A stretch of DNA of 24,129 nucleotides from a virus. Each line of letters opens with the position of its first letter. The stretch's first letter is position 1. The notes beneath the pieces were generated by a model. That model had not been told where the DNA came from. It saw only the letters and a program-made list of their open reading frames with translations, and did no database searches. This document shows, piece by piece, positions 1 to 8,044 of this stretch. The position numbers and the translations under genes are program-made. The stretch covers positions 1 to 24,129 of the IMG/VR virus record IMGVR_UViG_3300027608_000151; one strand, given 5' to 3'.

Positions 1-1278
1 TTTATGCAGTTACCTTCTCAGCACCGAAGAGAGGTAATTGAGGATCTATTGGACATTAATATCTTCACAAAGATGAATGTCTTGCTGAAAGAGAAGTCGG
101 CCAAGCTTCGTGAACAGCTAGCACATGTAACTTATGAGGCGGATGTTGTTCGTGAAAAGATTGCAATACAACAGAAATATATCTCAGATCTAAAGAAACG
201 GGATGCCGAGGATCACGAAAAGGATCTTGTGAAGATTGCAGAAATTACGCAGGAAATCAATGAACTCTTTACACAGAATAAAACGGCTCAGGAAGAGTTG
301 GACTGTAAACAGGATCATGTGACCGCCGAGTTAAATACGGCCACAAAGAAGAAACAGACTCTCCTTACATTTGAAACTCAGATTAGCGGCAATATTCGTG
401 GTGTAGTCAAGGAATCAAAATTCTATGAAGAGAACGATAACTGTCCAACATGTTCTCAGATTCTAGAGCCCGAGTTTAAAGCACAGCGAACTCTTACGTG
501 TAAGTCTCGTGCAAAAGAATTACTTGATGGAAAGAGTAAACTTGACCTGGAGCTATCCACAATTGAAGAATCATTGGCTGAGATTCAACTTCGATTAAAG
601 GAGTGCAATCGGCTCTCGAATACAATTCAGACTAATTCAAATTCAATTCAGCTTCTTCAAAGACAGATTCATGACCTTCAGCGCGAAGGGAATAGTATTT
701 CAAAGACGGATATCACGGAAGCGGAAAGTTCTCTCACTGATTTACTTGAGGTGGGTAATAAACACGCAACGTCAAAACACGAGTGTTATGAAGAGGGCAC
801 GTATAATCAGGCAATGACGGAGATGCTAAAAGATACCGGTATCAAAACCAAGATTATTCGCCAGTATCTTCCAGTCATGAATAAGCTAATTAATGGTTAC
901 CTTCAGATTCTTGACTTCTTTGTTTCATTTAATTTAAACGAATCATTTGAAGAAGTGATTAAATCACGGCACCGCGATGATTTTACATATCCATCTTTTT
1001 CGGAAGGGGAAAAATCCCGCATCGATCTTGCACTACTCTTTACATGGCGTCAGATTGCACGGATGAAGAATTCTACATCCACCAACCTATTGATTCTGGA
1101 TGAAACATTTGATTCGTCTCTTGACACGGATGGTGTTGACAACCTTATTAAGATTCTTGGTACTCTGGAAGACAATACAAATGTCTTTATTATTAGCCAC
1201 AAGGCGGACGTTCTGGACGGTAAATTTAAGTCCAAGATTGAATTTTACAAGGAAAAGAACTTTAGTTACTATAAGTAA
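1..1278 (+). CDS. 46: Recombination endonuclease subunit gp46 (SbcC/Rad50-like), 5'-truncated by window edge
   Basis: This is the C-terminal part of an SMC-like ATPase that, with gp47 nuclease, resects DNA ends during phage recombination-dependent replication. The frame is open to base 1, so the ATG at 4 is internal; the N-terminal Walker A half is outside the window. T4 gp46 is about 560 aa and 425 codons are visible here. Seen: a long coiled coil, a zinc-hook CPTC (bases 442-453) at its middle, a second coiled coil, the ABC signature FSEGEKSR (around 1000-1020), and a Walker B/D-loop LLILDETFDSSLD (around 1090-1125) ending in a conserved ISHK. The hook and signature together separate it from other ABC proteins. 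The upstream neighbour would be expected to be gp47. No SD or internal start is credible. Family assignment is secure; the symbol follows T4 naming. Confidence 0.9.
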   Translation, partial: FMQLPSQHRREVIEDLLDINIFTKMNVLLKEKSAKLREQLAHVTYEADVVREKIAIQQKYISDLKKRDAEDHEKDLVKIAEITQEINELFTQNKTAQEELDCKQDHVTAELNTATKKKQTLLTFETQISGNIRGVVKESKFYEENDNCPTCSQILEPEFKAQRTLTCKSRAKELLDGKSKLDLELSTIEESLAEIQLRLKECNRLSNTIQTNSNSIQLLQRQIHDLQREGNSISKTDITEAESSLTDLLEVGNKHATSKHECYEEGTYNQAMTEMLKDTGIKTKIIRQYLPVMNKLINGYLQILDFFVSFNLNESFEEVIKSRHRDDFTYPSFSEGEKSRIDLALLFTWRQIARMKNSTSTNLLILDETFDSSLDTDGVDNLIKILGTLEDNTNVFIISHKADVLDGKFKSKIEFYKEKNFSYYK

Positions 1279-1284
1279 GAATGA

Positions 1285-1312
1285 CCTAAGTTGTTGATGG
1301 TCAACGTCTCAG
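1285..1312 (+). repeat. Boundary hairpin, copy A (core GTTGATGGTCAAC)
   Basis: An inverted repeat GTTGA-TGG-TCAAC (1293-1305), flanked by CCTAAG (1285-1290) and a partly complementary CTCAG, starts six bases after the gp46 stop and 22-30 bases before the next promoter. The same 21-base block recurs with one mismatch at 23862-23882, in the same position relative to a gene end and a promoter. There is no U-tract, so it is not a classical terminator. It could be an RNA-processing or attenuation hairpin, or a protein-binding operator. Confidence 0.6.
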
Positions 1313-1333
1313 CAATTCAGCGCTATAATAAGT

Positions 1334-1361
1334 TTTACATTCCTCAGAGTTAGTGTAGGAT
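1334..1361 (+). promoter_or_regulatory. Promoter, TTTACA-N16-TAGGAT
   Basis: TTTACA (1334-1339), a 16-base spacer, then TAGGAT (1356-1361) preceded by TTAGTG. The predicted start of transcription (seven bases after the -10) is about 1368, only three bases before the ATG at 1371. It belongs to the family seen at 9083, 13201 and 23921. Confidence 0.75.
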
Positions 1362-1370
1362 TGTAACAGA

Positions 1371-3599
1371 ATGAAGAACGAATCAATTGTCAAATCGACA
1401 CTGGCTAAATTACTGGCTCACGAGAATATCTCGGTTCAGCATGGTAACTTCTCCACAGCCTTTTTTGATGTGAAGAATCGTATTCTCGGTCTTCCAAATT
1501 GGAAAGACAAAGGCAAAGACGTCAACGATCTCCTGGTCGGCCACGAAGTTGGTCACGCTCTTTATACTCCCTCTGACGGTCTAGACAAGGATCATGGCTG
1601 TTCGAAAGACTATCTCAACATTGTTGAGGACGTCCGAATCGAGCGGATGATTCAATCCACCTATCCGGGTTTAGTGGCAGCATTTCGTCGGGGTTATTCA
1701 ACTCTGAACAACGATAATTTCTTTGGCCAAAAAGGCAAGAATCTGAATTCCTATGGAATTGCAGATCGCATTAATTTAAAGGCCAAACTCGGTTCACTTT
1801 TAGATGTTCCATTTTCTCAGGATGAAATGCCCATTGTAACGCAGGTTATGAATGTGAAAACCTGGAAAGATACGATTGCGGCCGCTGTTGCTCTATCAAA
1901 ATTTGCTGCAGAGCAGGACGAAATTAATAAGAAAGAAAAGCCTCAGAATTCGCCAGACAATAACAAGGCGGATGCAGAAAAGGCCGATGAATCTAGCGAT
2001 GACGCGGGTCCTTCAAGTCCTGCTAATTCAAACGATCAATCTCAAAAGAGCAAAGGCAGTCAGGATAGCAAATCCGAGAGCGTGGCACAGGATGAGACTT
2101 TAAAGTCAGATGCCAAGAAAGAAAATTCTGCCAAAGAAGATTCTAAAGATGGCCCTGAGAATAAAGCCGAGATGGATAGCAGCGAGAACAATCTTGTTTC
2201 AATGCCATCAGATAATAAAAATCCACCAGGAACGCCTCCTGTCCCTGAAACGTCTCGTCATTTTGAAAAGAGTGCCAAAGATTTATTAGACACGTCTATT
2301 AACACACTCAGGACTGCTACGGCTATTGAGCCAAGTCTTAAAATGTGCCAAAGCGTGATCATTTCATATAAAGAGATTTTTGCAGCTCGCAACGCGTCTG
2401 AGCGATACATTACGGTAAGTGCAAACAATGCTCCAGTGTTTCCAGAATTTTTAGCTAGCACCAAGAAATATGTGGGCGTTCTATCCAAGGCATTTGAGAT
2501 GCGCAAGGCGGCATATCAGTACAATAGAGCATCAATATCTCAGACGGGTACACTCAATGTGAATAGACTTCACAGTTACAAGTGCACGGATGATATCTTT
2601 CTAAGTGTTACTCAACTCGCAAATGCAAAGAATCATGGAATGATGATGTTTGTTGACTATTCGTCCTCGATGCGTCACGTTCTTCCACACATTTTAAAGC
2701 ATATCATCAATCTAAGTTTGTTCTGCAGAACCACTGGAATTCCTTTTCAGGTCTATGGCTTCACGGGCGGTCACAATCACACCAGACGCGATTACTACCC
2801 CAATAGCGGCAGTCTTGCGGGTCTTGAAGGTGAGATTGATTTATCTCAGCTGATTCTTCTTGATTTAATAAATTCTTCCATGTCGAAGGGTGATTTCAAT
2901 AGAGCAATTAAAGACCTCCATTGCCAAGCTGTGTCGGGCTACTCTTTGACGTCCGTTGAATCTCTGGGCAATACTCCTCTGAATGAGGCCCTTATTGTTG
3001 CTCATAGACTTGTGACAGAATTTCAAAAGAAGCACAATATTCAGAAGATGATCACAATGGTGCTGACGGATGGAGACGGTCAGAATATCAGCCTTAAAAT
3101 CAATGAGGATTATGACGCTCATCGTCAGGCTAATGGCGTATATCCATACAACTACAATTTTACTTTGAATGGTCGCAAGTTTAAAGTAGAAGGCTCTAGC
3201 CGTAACATGACCGCAGGATTGGTCAAGAATCTTAAAATTACCACAAAATCAGTTGTCATTGGATTCTTTATTCCAGCAAATAATGCATCAGCCCGCAGAA
3301 TGGGAACTGAATCAATGCAGAGTTTAACCCCCACGCCTTTATATCTTGATGCACAGGCCATGTGGCAATCGAAGGTACCAGAATATCGCAAGAACAAGTG
3401 TGTATGTATTCCTGGTGCTTGGAACTATGACGAATACTTTATTGTGGCTTCTGGAGATGACCTTGATACCGAAGAGGACGATTTCGAAATTACTGCTGAC
3501 ATGTCCCGCGGCCGGATTGCCCGCGCCTTTAGCGATTTCTCGAAGGCAAAACAGGTAAACAAGGTGTTTGTTACTCAGTTTGCAAAGAGCATTGCATAA
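1371..3599 (+). CDS. cobT: CobT-like VWA-domain protein with HEXXH metallopeptidase-like N-terminus
   Basis: A 742-aa protein of the kind called CobT-like in cyanophages and other aquatic T4-like phages. Seen in order: an N-terminal domain with HEVGH (residues 58-62) and a downstream E-D-x-R-I-E at about 86-91, the arrangement of a zinc metallopeptidase; an acidic, Ser/Lys/Glu-rich low-complexity linker (about 185-300); and a von Willebrand A domain with MIDAS motif DYSSS starting at residue 429 and TDGDG at about 566. The following gene is a MoxR-family ATPase, the usual VWA partner, and the pair probably acts as a chaperone-like remodelling complex. The real substrate is unknown. A role in cobalamin synthesis is only by name, as no other cobalt-chelatase genes are here. 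The ATG lies three bases from a predicted transcription start and has no SD. Confidence 0.75.
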   Translation: MKNESIVKSTLAKLLAHENISVQHGNFSTAFFDVKNRILGLPNWKDKGKDVNDLLVGHEVGHALYTPSDGLDKDHGCSKDYLNIVEDVRIERMIQSTYPGLVAAFRRGYSTLNNDNFFGQKGKNLNSYGIADRINLKAKLGSLLDVPFSQDEMPIVTQVMNVKTWKDTIAAAVALSKFAAEQDEINKKEKPQNSPDNNKADAEKADESSDDAGPSSPANSNDQSQKSKGSQDSKSESVAQDETLKSDAKKENSAKEDSKDGPENKAEMDSSENNLVSMPSDNKNPPGTPPVPETSRHFEKSAKDLLDTSINTLRTATAIEPSLKMCQSVIISYKEIFAARNASERYITVSANNAPVFPEFLASTKKYVGVLSKAFEMRKAAYQYNRASISQTGTLNVNRLHSYKCTDDIFLSVTQLANAKNHGMMMFVDYSSSMRHVLPHILKHIINLSLFCRTTGIPFQVYGFTGGHNHTRRDYYPNSGSLAGLEGEIDLSQLILLDLINSSMSKGDFNRAIKDLHCQAVSGYSLTSVESLGNTPLNEALIVAHRLVTEFQKKHNIQKMITMVLTDGDGQNISLKINEDYDAHRQANGVYPYNYNFTLNGRKFKVEGSSRNMTAGLVKNLKITTKSVVIGFFIPANNASARRMGTESMQSLTPTPLYLDAQAMWQSKVPEYRKNKCVCIPGAWNYDEYFIVASGDDLDTEEDDFEITADMSRGRIARAFSDFSKAKQVNKVFVTQFAKSIA

Positions 3600-3614
3600 G
3601 TGATTGGTCATCAG
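3598..3614 (+). repeat. Possible degenerate copy D of the boundary hairpin
   Basis: AAGTGATTGGTCATCA overlaps the stop of the VWA gene. It can fold as TGAT/ATCA and resembles the AAGTGGTTGATGGTCAAC block at 23865-23882. It again precedes a promoter. Short stem, so only a weak call. Confidence 0.3.
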
Positions 3615-3636
3615 CAAGATAAACTTTTTATATTGA

Positions 3637-3665
3637 TATACAAATAGGCTGGAATATGGTATAAT
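3637..3665 (+). promoter_or_regulatory. Promoter, TATACA-N17-TATAAT
   Basis: TATACA (3637-3642), 17 bases, and a perfect TATAAT (3660-3665). The predicted transcription start is about 3672, next to a TTG (3675) and 21 bases before the ATG (3693) of the MoxR gene. Confidence 0.7.
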
Positions 3666-3692
3666 ATACCACGATTGAAAAATCACTACATT

Positions 3693-4847
3693 ATGAAAGA
3701 CAAATCCAAAAAAATTCTAGCCCTCCTCGTTGAGCGCTATCCGGACTTGAAGCAATTCCGCCGGAAAGTTATTGATCAGGCAGCCATTGATTGTGGCTAC
3801 AACTACACGGCTTGCACAGAACTTATCGGCGATTCCTTTAAAGTTCAAAGGGGGTTATATGACTATAGCTCAATACTCCTAGACGCTAATGCTCCCGTGG
3901 CCGCAAGCACGGCCGCAGCTCCGACTGTTATGAAATTAGCAGCTCCGGTTACGTCGATATTAAATACGGACACATATGTGCCAACTGTAGAATCCACCTA
4001 TGTTCGGTGGGGTGAGTTTGCTGATATTGCCTCGATCATTAAATCTCGAGCATTCTATCCAGTTTATATTGCTGGTCTTTCTGGCAATGGCAAAACCATG
4101 ATGGTCGAACAGGCCTGTGCCTATGCCGAACGTGAATACGTCCGTGTTCAAATTTCACCCGAGACGGACGAAGACGATCTGATCGGTGGTTTCCGTCTTT
4201 TAAATGGCGAGACTGTCTTTGCCAAAGGTCCCGTGGTCAAAGCCATGGAACGTGGCGCAATTCTCCTCATTGATGAGATTGATCGTTCCACCAACAAAAT
4301 CATGTGTCTTCAGGGTGTTCTTGAGGGAAAACCCATTATGATCAAAAAGACCGGCGAAGTTATTCGGCCGGCAAAAGGTTTCAATGTCATCGCAACTGCC
4401 AATACCAAAGGTAAAGGCTCGGATGATGGCCGATTTGTTTCCGCCACTGTGATCGACGAGGCTTTCCTCGAACGCTTTGTCTGCACAATCGAGCAAACGT
4501 ATCCTCCATTGGCTACCGAACGAAAGATCGTGGTAAAACACATGGAAAAGTATAACAAGGTGGATGAAGATTTCGCAGAGAAACTTGTCACCTGGTCCGA
4601 GGTGATTCGCAAGACTTTTGCTGACGGTGGTGTGGACGAGCTCATTTCGACTCGGCGCCTCTGCCATATTGCCCATACGTTCTCCATCTTTGATGATCGC
4701 CTCAAGGCGATTAACATGTGCATTTCTCGGTTTGATGAGGATACCAAGTTGGCTTTCTCTGATCTTTATTCCAAGATTGATGCATCGGTAAATGCAAAGA
4801 GTTCTGAGGTTCCTCCTCTAGAGGATCCTAGCAAAGTTCCTTTCTAA
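3693..4847 (+). CDS. cobS: CobS-like MoxR-family AAA+ ATPase
   Basis: A 384-aa AAA+ ATPase. Seen: an N-terminal helical region (about 1-55), an Ala/Pro-rich linker, Walker A GLSGNGKT (about 128-135), Walker B ILLIDEID (about 190-197), sensor-1 region with IATANTKG, and an arginine-rich C-terminal lid. This is the CobS/MoxR layout, and its position directly after a VWA protein is the classical MoxR-VWA pairing, in which the ATPase drives conformational change in a VWA-bound client. Such pairs are recurrent in aquatic T4-like phages, but their client is not established. Start choice: ATG at 3693; the frame is open to a TTG at 3675 that would be nearly leaderless from the upstream promoter, adding six residues. 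No SD is visible. Confidence 0.85.
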   Translation: MKDKSKKILALLVERYPDLKQFRRKVIDQAAIDCGYNYTACTELIGDSFKVQRGLYDYSSILLDANAPVAASTAAAPTVMKLAAPVTSILNTDTYVPTVESTYVRWGEFADIASIIKSRAFYPVYIAGLSGNGKTMMVEQACAYAEREYVRVQISPETDEDDLIGGFRLLNGETVFAKGPVVKAMERGAILLIDEIDRSTNKIMCLQGVLEGKPIMIKKTGEVIRPAKGFNVIATANTKGKGSDDGRFVSATVIDEAFLERFVCTIEQTYPPLATERKIVVKHMEKYNKVDEDFAEKLVTWSEVIRKTFADGGVDELISTRRLCHIAHTFSIFDDRLKAINMCISRFDEDTKLAFSDLYSKIDASVNAKSSEVPPLEDPSKVPF

Positions 4848-4876
4848 AAATAAATCACTTATTCATCACTTTGTTA

Positions 4877-4904
4877 TTTACAATGTGGTGAAAATGTGTA
4901 TGAT
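4877..4904 (+). promoter_or_regulatory. Promoter, TTTACA-N16-TATGAT
   Basis: TTTACA (4877-4882), 16 bases, TATGAT (4899-4904), with ATGTG before the -10 as in sister promoters. The predicted start of transcription is 4911, exactly the A of an in-frame ATG. Confidence 0.7.
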
Positions 4905-4910
4905 TCTATT

Positions 4911-5204
4911 ATGGTTGAGAGTGGTTCAATCTTCCATAATCGTTTAAATGAACCAATGAAAAGTAATAATATGACAAACACTACATCCAAAAGCCAAAAG
5001 GCTCGCTTATTCAACTTCCTCGCCAAGGGCAAAGAAGTTTCAATCGCTGAGGCCTCTAAGCGCCTCAACATTGCGAATCCTTCGGCCGTTGTTGCTCAGC
5101 TCCGTGAAGACGGCGCCCGCATCTACACGAATCGTCGCTCCAACGCGGCTGGTCAGACGGTATTCAAATATCGCCTGGATCTCGCTCGTTCGGATCTTAG
5201 CTAA
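4911..5204 (+). CDS. Small winged-helix/HTH-like phage protein
   Basis: A 97-aa basic protein. From residue 21 on it reads as a compact helix-turn-helix: SQKARLFNFLAKGKEVSIAE, then a recognition-like segment RLNIANPSAVVAQLREDG and a beta wing with TNRRSN...FKYRL. This pattern matches small HTH proteins common in phages, so a transcriptional or DNA-binding role is plausible. The start is uncertain: ATG 4911 coincides with the predicted transcription start, whereas ATG 4971 (77 aa) begins right before the conserved domain and would leave a 60-base leader that contains a GGTTCA/TGAACC stem (4923-4954). No SD precedes either. Codon use is richer in G+C than the flanking genes. Target unknown. Confidence 0.65.
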   Translation: MVESGSIFHNRLNEPMKSNNMTNTTSKSQKARLFNFLAKGKEVSIAEASKRLNIANPSAVVAQLREDGARIYTNRRSNAAGQTVFKYRLDLARSDLS

Positions 5205-5224
5205 TAGCTAAACGATAATGTTTA

Positions 5225-5265
5225 AAGTGGCTATGGGGTTTTTAATTTTATCCTCATAGCCACTT
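5225..5265 (+). terminator. Strong hairpin, possible terminator
   Basis: A 14-bp stem (5225-5238 with 5252-5265, one G-U pair) closes a 13-base U-rich loop between two genes. The U-run after the stem is short (CAATTTT), so termination may be partial. The mirrored placement of Ts in the loop and As upstream is also compatible with an RNA-processing element. Confidence 0.5.
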
Positions 5266-5274
5266 CAATTTTCA

Positions 5275-5595
5275 ATGCCATCCATCCAAGAAGGTCGTAA
5301 GTTTGATTCGAATAAACCGGAATACGGTCTTATTCCTCCTTACGCCTTGGAAGAACTCGCAACTGTTTTAACGGTTGGAGCAAACAAATACTCCAGAGAG
5401 AATTGGAGATTTGTCCCAGAGGCAAAGCGTCGTTACTTCGATGCAATGCAGAGGCATCTCTGGGCCTGGAAACGCGGTGAGATACTTGACCTGGAGACGG
5501 GTCGCCATCATCTTGGACATGCCGCAGCATGCTTATTCTTTCTTTTTGAACATGATCTCAACAAAGCTGTCGAAAGTGACACGAATGTTGAATAA
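5275..5595 (+). CDS. Predicted dATP/dGTP diphosphohydrolase (DUF5664-like, all-alpha NTP-PPase)
   Basis: A 106-aa all-alpha protein with the signature of the phage dATP/dGTP diphosphohydrolase N-terminal family: an opening KFDSNKPEYGLIPPYALEEL, then GANKYSRENWR, a RHLWAWKRGE stretch and E-x-G-x-H-H-L-x-H-A. The acidic and His residues in the E..G.HHLGHA segment fit metal-dependent NTP pyrophosphatases. Known members such as MazZ cleave dATP/dGTP to monophosphates; substrate here cannot be read from sequence. It would adjust purine deoxynucleotide pools next to the replication genes. The start ATG follows the 5225-5265 hairpin at nine bases and has no SD. Not to be confused with the second pyrophosphatase at 11795. 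Confidence 0.7.
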   Translation: MPSIQEGRKFDSNKPEYGLIPPYALEELATVLTVGANKYSRENWRFVPEAKRRYFDAMQRHLWAWKRGEILDLETGRHHLGHAAACLFFLFEHDLNKAVESDTNVE

Positions 5596-5612
5596 ATAAT
5601 TTAATCTATACT

Positions 5613-6284
5613 ATGAAACTATCCGAAGATACACTCAACCTACTGAAGAATTTTTCAGCAATCAACCCGAATATGGTATTCAAGGCGGGTAATACGATCA
5701 ATACCATCTCCGAGGCAAAGAACATTCTTGCCACAGCTAAAATTGCAGAAAGCTTTGATCAGACGTTTGGGATTTATGATCTTAATGAATTTCTTGCAGC
5801 TGTTTCATTAGTTGAAAATCCTGAGCTTACTTTAGGAGAGTCTTCGGTTACCATTCGAGACGGTGTTACTTCAATTGAATACTTTTATTCAGAGCCATCA
5901 ATTCTTACATCACCTTCAAAGATGGTAACAATGCCAACCGCGGATGTTGTCCTGAATCTTTCTGCGGATGTCATCAATAAGATTAAGCGTGCATGTGCTG
6001 TATTTGGGCATACTAGTTTGGCAATTACGGGTGATAATGGTCGAGTGAGTGTAAGTATTGTGGATCCAAAGAACCCAACCGCGAATAAATACAGTATTCT
6101 TCTTGATGAAGTAAATGCTTGTAAAGAGGCCTTTACATTTGTAATGGCCATTGGTAATCTTAAGATGCTACCGGGTGATTACTCGGTAGCAATTAGCTCA
6201 AAACTAATCAGTCACTTTAAGAACAATAATATTCCCGTTGAATATTTTATTGCTCTTGAGAAAACTTCAACCTTCGCTGGTTGA
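5613..6284 (+). CDS. 45: Sliding clamp gp45 (DNA polymerase processivity factor)
   Basis: A 223-aa protein (T4 gp45: 228 aa) with the clamp-like opening MKLSEDTLNLLKNFSAINPN and the T4-clamp features GIYDLNEFLAAVSLVENPEL and a C-terminal half ending in a beta strand containing VEYFIALEKTS. As a trimeric ring it would tether gp43 to DNA and be loaded by gp44/gp62, both encoded just downstream. In T4 the clamp also activates late transcription, which matters because a T4-type late promoter motif lies at 8426. The ATG follows the upstream stop by 17 bases, without SD. A weak promoter-like pair (TGACA at 5578, TTAATC at 5601-5606) would place the transcription start on the ATG, but the -10 is poor. 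Confidence 0.9.
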   Translation: MKLSEDTLNLLKNFSAINPNMVFKAGNTINTISEAKNILATAKIAESFDQTFGIYDLNEFLAAVSLVENPELTLGESSVTIRDGVTSIEYFYSEPSILTSPSKMVTMPTADVVLNLSADVINKIKRACAVFGHTSLAITGDNGRVSVSIVDPKNPTANKYSILLDEVNACKEAFTFVMAIGNLKMLPGDYSVAISSKLISHFKNNNIPVEYFIALEKTSTFAG

Positions 6285-6299
6285 TATATATAACTAACT

Positions 6300-6557
6300 A
6301 TGGACAACGTAATACCTATGACAACAGAACAAACACCACAACCTGGAATGCCAGCAGCCGGTCCGTCGCAACTCGCGATGAACGATCTTGCCGCAGTCGT
6401 TCAGATTATTGATATCGTCTCCCGCCGTGGAGCTTTTGAAGGCACTGAATTAACTGCTGTGGGTGCATTGCGCACTCGCTTCGCTGACTTTTTAAAGGCT
6501 AGCGCCCCTAAACAGGAAGAGCCAGCAGCTCCGATGATTGAGCCCAACAAAGCTTAA
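6300..6557 (+). CDS. Small conserved phage protein between clamp and clamp loader
   Basis: An 85-aa protein with a Pro/Ala-rich N-terminus, a helical core NDLAAVVQIIDIVSRRGAFE and VGALRTRFADFLKA, and an acidic Pro/Ala-rich tail. The core resembles an uncharacterised small protein I associate with clamp/clamp-loader genes of aquatic T4-like phages, but no function is established. It is not T4 RpbA by sequence. The ATG at 6300 lies 15 bases after the clamp stop; a second in-frame ATG is at 6318. A TATATA stretch (6287-6292) sits at the distance expected for a leaderless start, but has no good -35. Confidence 0.7.
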   Translation: MDNVIPMTTEQTPQPGMPAAGPSQLAMNDLAAVVQIIDIVSRRGAFEGTELTAVGALRTRFADFLKASAPKQEEPAAPMIEPNKA

Positions 6558-6584
6558 TCTCTTAGATTCTAGTTCTAGACTTTT

Positions 6585-6615
6585 GGCGCGCAGTCTTTAA
6601 ACAGCGCGCTTTTTT
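6585..6615 (+). terminator. Intrinsic terminator
   Basis: GCGCGC (6586-6591) and GCGCGC (6604-6609) form a GC-rich stem with a 12-base loop, followed by TTTTTT (6610-6615). It ends the clamp transcript and lies directly before the gp44 promoter. Confidence 0.8.
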
Positions 6616-6618
6616 GTA

Positions 6619-6647
6619 TGTCAAAACATGCGAAACTGTGGTAGAAT
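6619..6647 (+). promoter_or_regulatory. Promoter, TGTCAA-N17-TAGAAT
   Basis: TGTCAA (6619-6624), 17 bases, TAGAAT (6642-6647) preceded by ACTGTGG. The predicted transcription start (6654) is within one base of the gp44 ATG at 6653, implying a leaderless message. Confidence 0.65.
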
Positions 6648-6652
6648 AAATC

Positions 6653-7597
6653 ATGAATAATAATGAATTTCTCTGGGTGGAGAAGTATAGACCCCAGAAA
6701 CTAGAAGAGTGTATTCTTCCTGCAGGGTTACTTAAGACCTTTCAACAAATTGTAGATTCTGGCGAAATGCAGAATCTACTTTTATCTGGAACTGCAGGTA
6801 CAGGCAAGACCACGGTGGCTCGTGCTCTGTGTAATATCCTTGATCTCGATTACATCATCATCAATGGATCAGAAGAATCTGGCATTGATGTACTTCGAAA
6901 TAAGATTAAGCAATTCGCTTCATCCGTTTCACTGCAGAATAATGGCCCCAAGGTAGTCATTCTTGATGAGGCTGATTATCTTAATCCACAATCAACTCAG
7001 CCAGCACTTCGTGGTTTTATTGAAGAGTTCTCTAATAACTGTAGGTTTATTCTCACCTGTAATTTTAAGAATCGAATCATTGCTCCATTACATTCTCGTT
7101 GTGCCGTAATTGATTTTAATACTTCTAAAAAGCAATTAGCAAGTCTTTCGAGTAGTTTCATGAAGAGACTTGAGTTCATTCTCAAGAGTGAGAATGTCAC
7201 CTATGAACCTCAGGTTATTGCAGATCTTATTATGCGATTTGCGCCGGATTGGCGTCGAGTCATCAATGAATGCCAAAGACATTCTGCATCGGGTTGCATT
7301 GCTGCAACCGTGCTCGTGAATCTTTCGGATGTCAATATTCAATCATTAGTGACATCACTAAAAGATAAAAACTTTAAGGCCATGCGTGGATGGGTGGTCA
7401 ACAATATGGACATTGAACCCGCCGCAATCTACCGTAAGATCTACGATAATATGATAGAGTATGTAGTTCCTGAGAGCATTCCTCAGGTCGTTCTTATCCT
7501 GGCAGATTACCAGTACAAGCAGGCATTTGTGGCAGATCACGAGCTTAATTTAGTTGCCTGCATGATAGAGTTGATGGGTGACATTCAATGGAAATGA
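6653..7597 (+). CDS. 44: Clamp loader large subunit gp44 (AAA+)
   Basis: A 314-aa RFC/DnaX-type AAA+ ATPase (T4 gp44: 319 aa) that opens the gp45 ring and places it on primer-template. Seen: N-terminal LWVEKYRPQKLEEC typical of RFC-box II, Walker A GTAGTGKT (46-53), Walker B VVILDEAD (101-108), sensor-1 FILTCNF and the SRC arginine-finger motif HSRCAVIDF, then a helical lid and collar. The ATG has no SD and coincides with the predicted transcription start of the promoter at 6619. It overlaps gp62 by an ATGA junction, suggesting translational coupling of the two loader subunits. Confidence 0.93.
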   Translation: MNNNEFLWVEKYRPQKLEECILPAGLLKTFQQIVDSGEMQNLLLSGTAGTGKTTVARALCNILDLDYIIINGSEESGIDVLRNKIKQFASSVSLQNNGPKVVILDEADYLNPQSTQPALRGFIEEFSNNCRFILTCNFKNRIIAPLHSRCAVIDFNTSKKQLASLSSSFMKRLEFILKSENVTYEPQVIADLIMRFAPDWRRVINECQRHSASGCIAATVLVNLSDVNIQSLVTSLKDKNFKAMRGWVVNNMDIEPAAIYRKIYDNMIEYVVPESIPQVVLILADYQYKQAFVADHELNLVACMIELMGDIQWK

Positions 7598-7992
7598 ACT
7601 TCTTCGACTATCTCAATTCCATCAATGATACAAAGGTGGACATTATGGCGGATGATATTGCTGAAAAACAGTATACTCCCTATATGGTCAACCGAGGATT
7701 GTCTTACTTTCTTGAGACCGCCCTCTTTGCAAATGAAATGAACCGAAATCACCACCTAGATAAGAAGCTTCAATATTCATATCTTATAAATACGGTAAGT
7801 AAGAAGAAACGTTTCAGTAAATGGATTAAACCCCAAGAACAGGAAACGATCATGATTGTCAAAGCATATTATGGCTATAATAATGAAAAGGCTCGATCTG
7901 CAGCGTCGCTCATGTCTTCTGAACAAATAGAAGAACTTAAATCAAGACTATATCAAGGTGGACGCTCTAGAATCAAACAATCAAAGCTCTGA
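7594..7992 (+). CDS. 62: Clamp loader small subunit gp62
   Basis: A 132-aa protein that would complete the gp44(4):gp62(1) clamp loader. It is shorter than T4 gp62 (187 aa), as in other distant T4-like phages. It opens MNFFDYLNSINDTKVDIM, contains YTPYMVNRGLSYFLETALFANEMN and ends KSRLYQGGRSRIKQSKL. The motif of a short N-terminus followed by PYMVNRGLSYF is typical of phage gp62. The ATG at 7594 forms ATGA with the gp44 stop; an ATG two codons upstream (7588) is the alternative. Assignment rests on this motif and the conserved 44-62-regA order. Confidence 0.85.
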   Translation: MNFFDYLNSINDTKVDIMADDIAEKQYTPYMVNRGLSYFLETALFANEMNRNHHLDKKLQYSYLINTVSKKKRFSKWIKPQEQETIMIVKAYYGYNNEKARSAASLMSSEQIEELKSRLYQGGRSRIKQSKL

Positions 7993-8044
7993 TGTCATAC
8001 AGGGTGACGCAATCGATGTCACTCCTGTAGAATGGACACCTGCA

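Noticed and set aside
4200-4747. Two long minus-strand frames (158 and 145 aa) opposite the MoxR gene
   Set aside because: They are antisense shadows of a strongly conserved ATPase and have no recognisable domain, promoter or SD.
7785-7792. AT-rich TATAAATA-like sequence inside gp62 as a late promoter
   Set aside because: It lies in coding sequence with no late gene behind it; only the intergenic copy at 8426 is kept.
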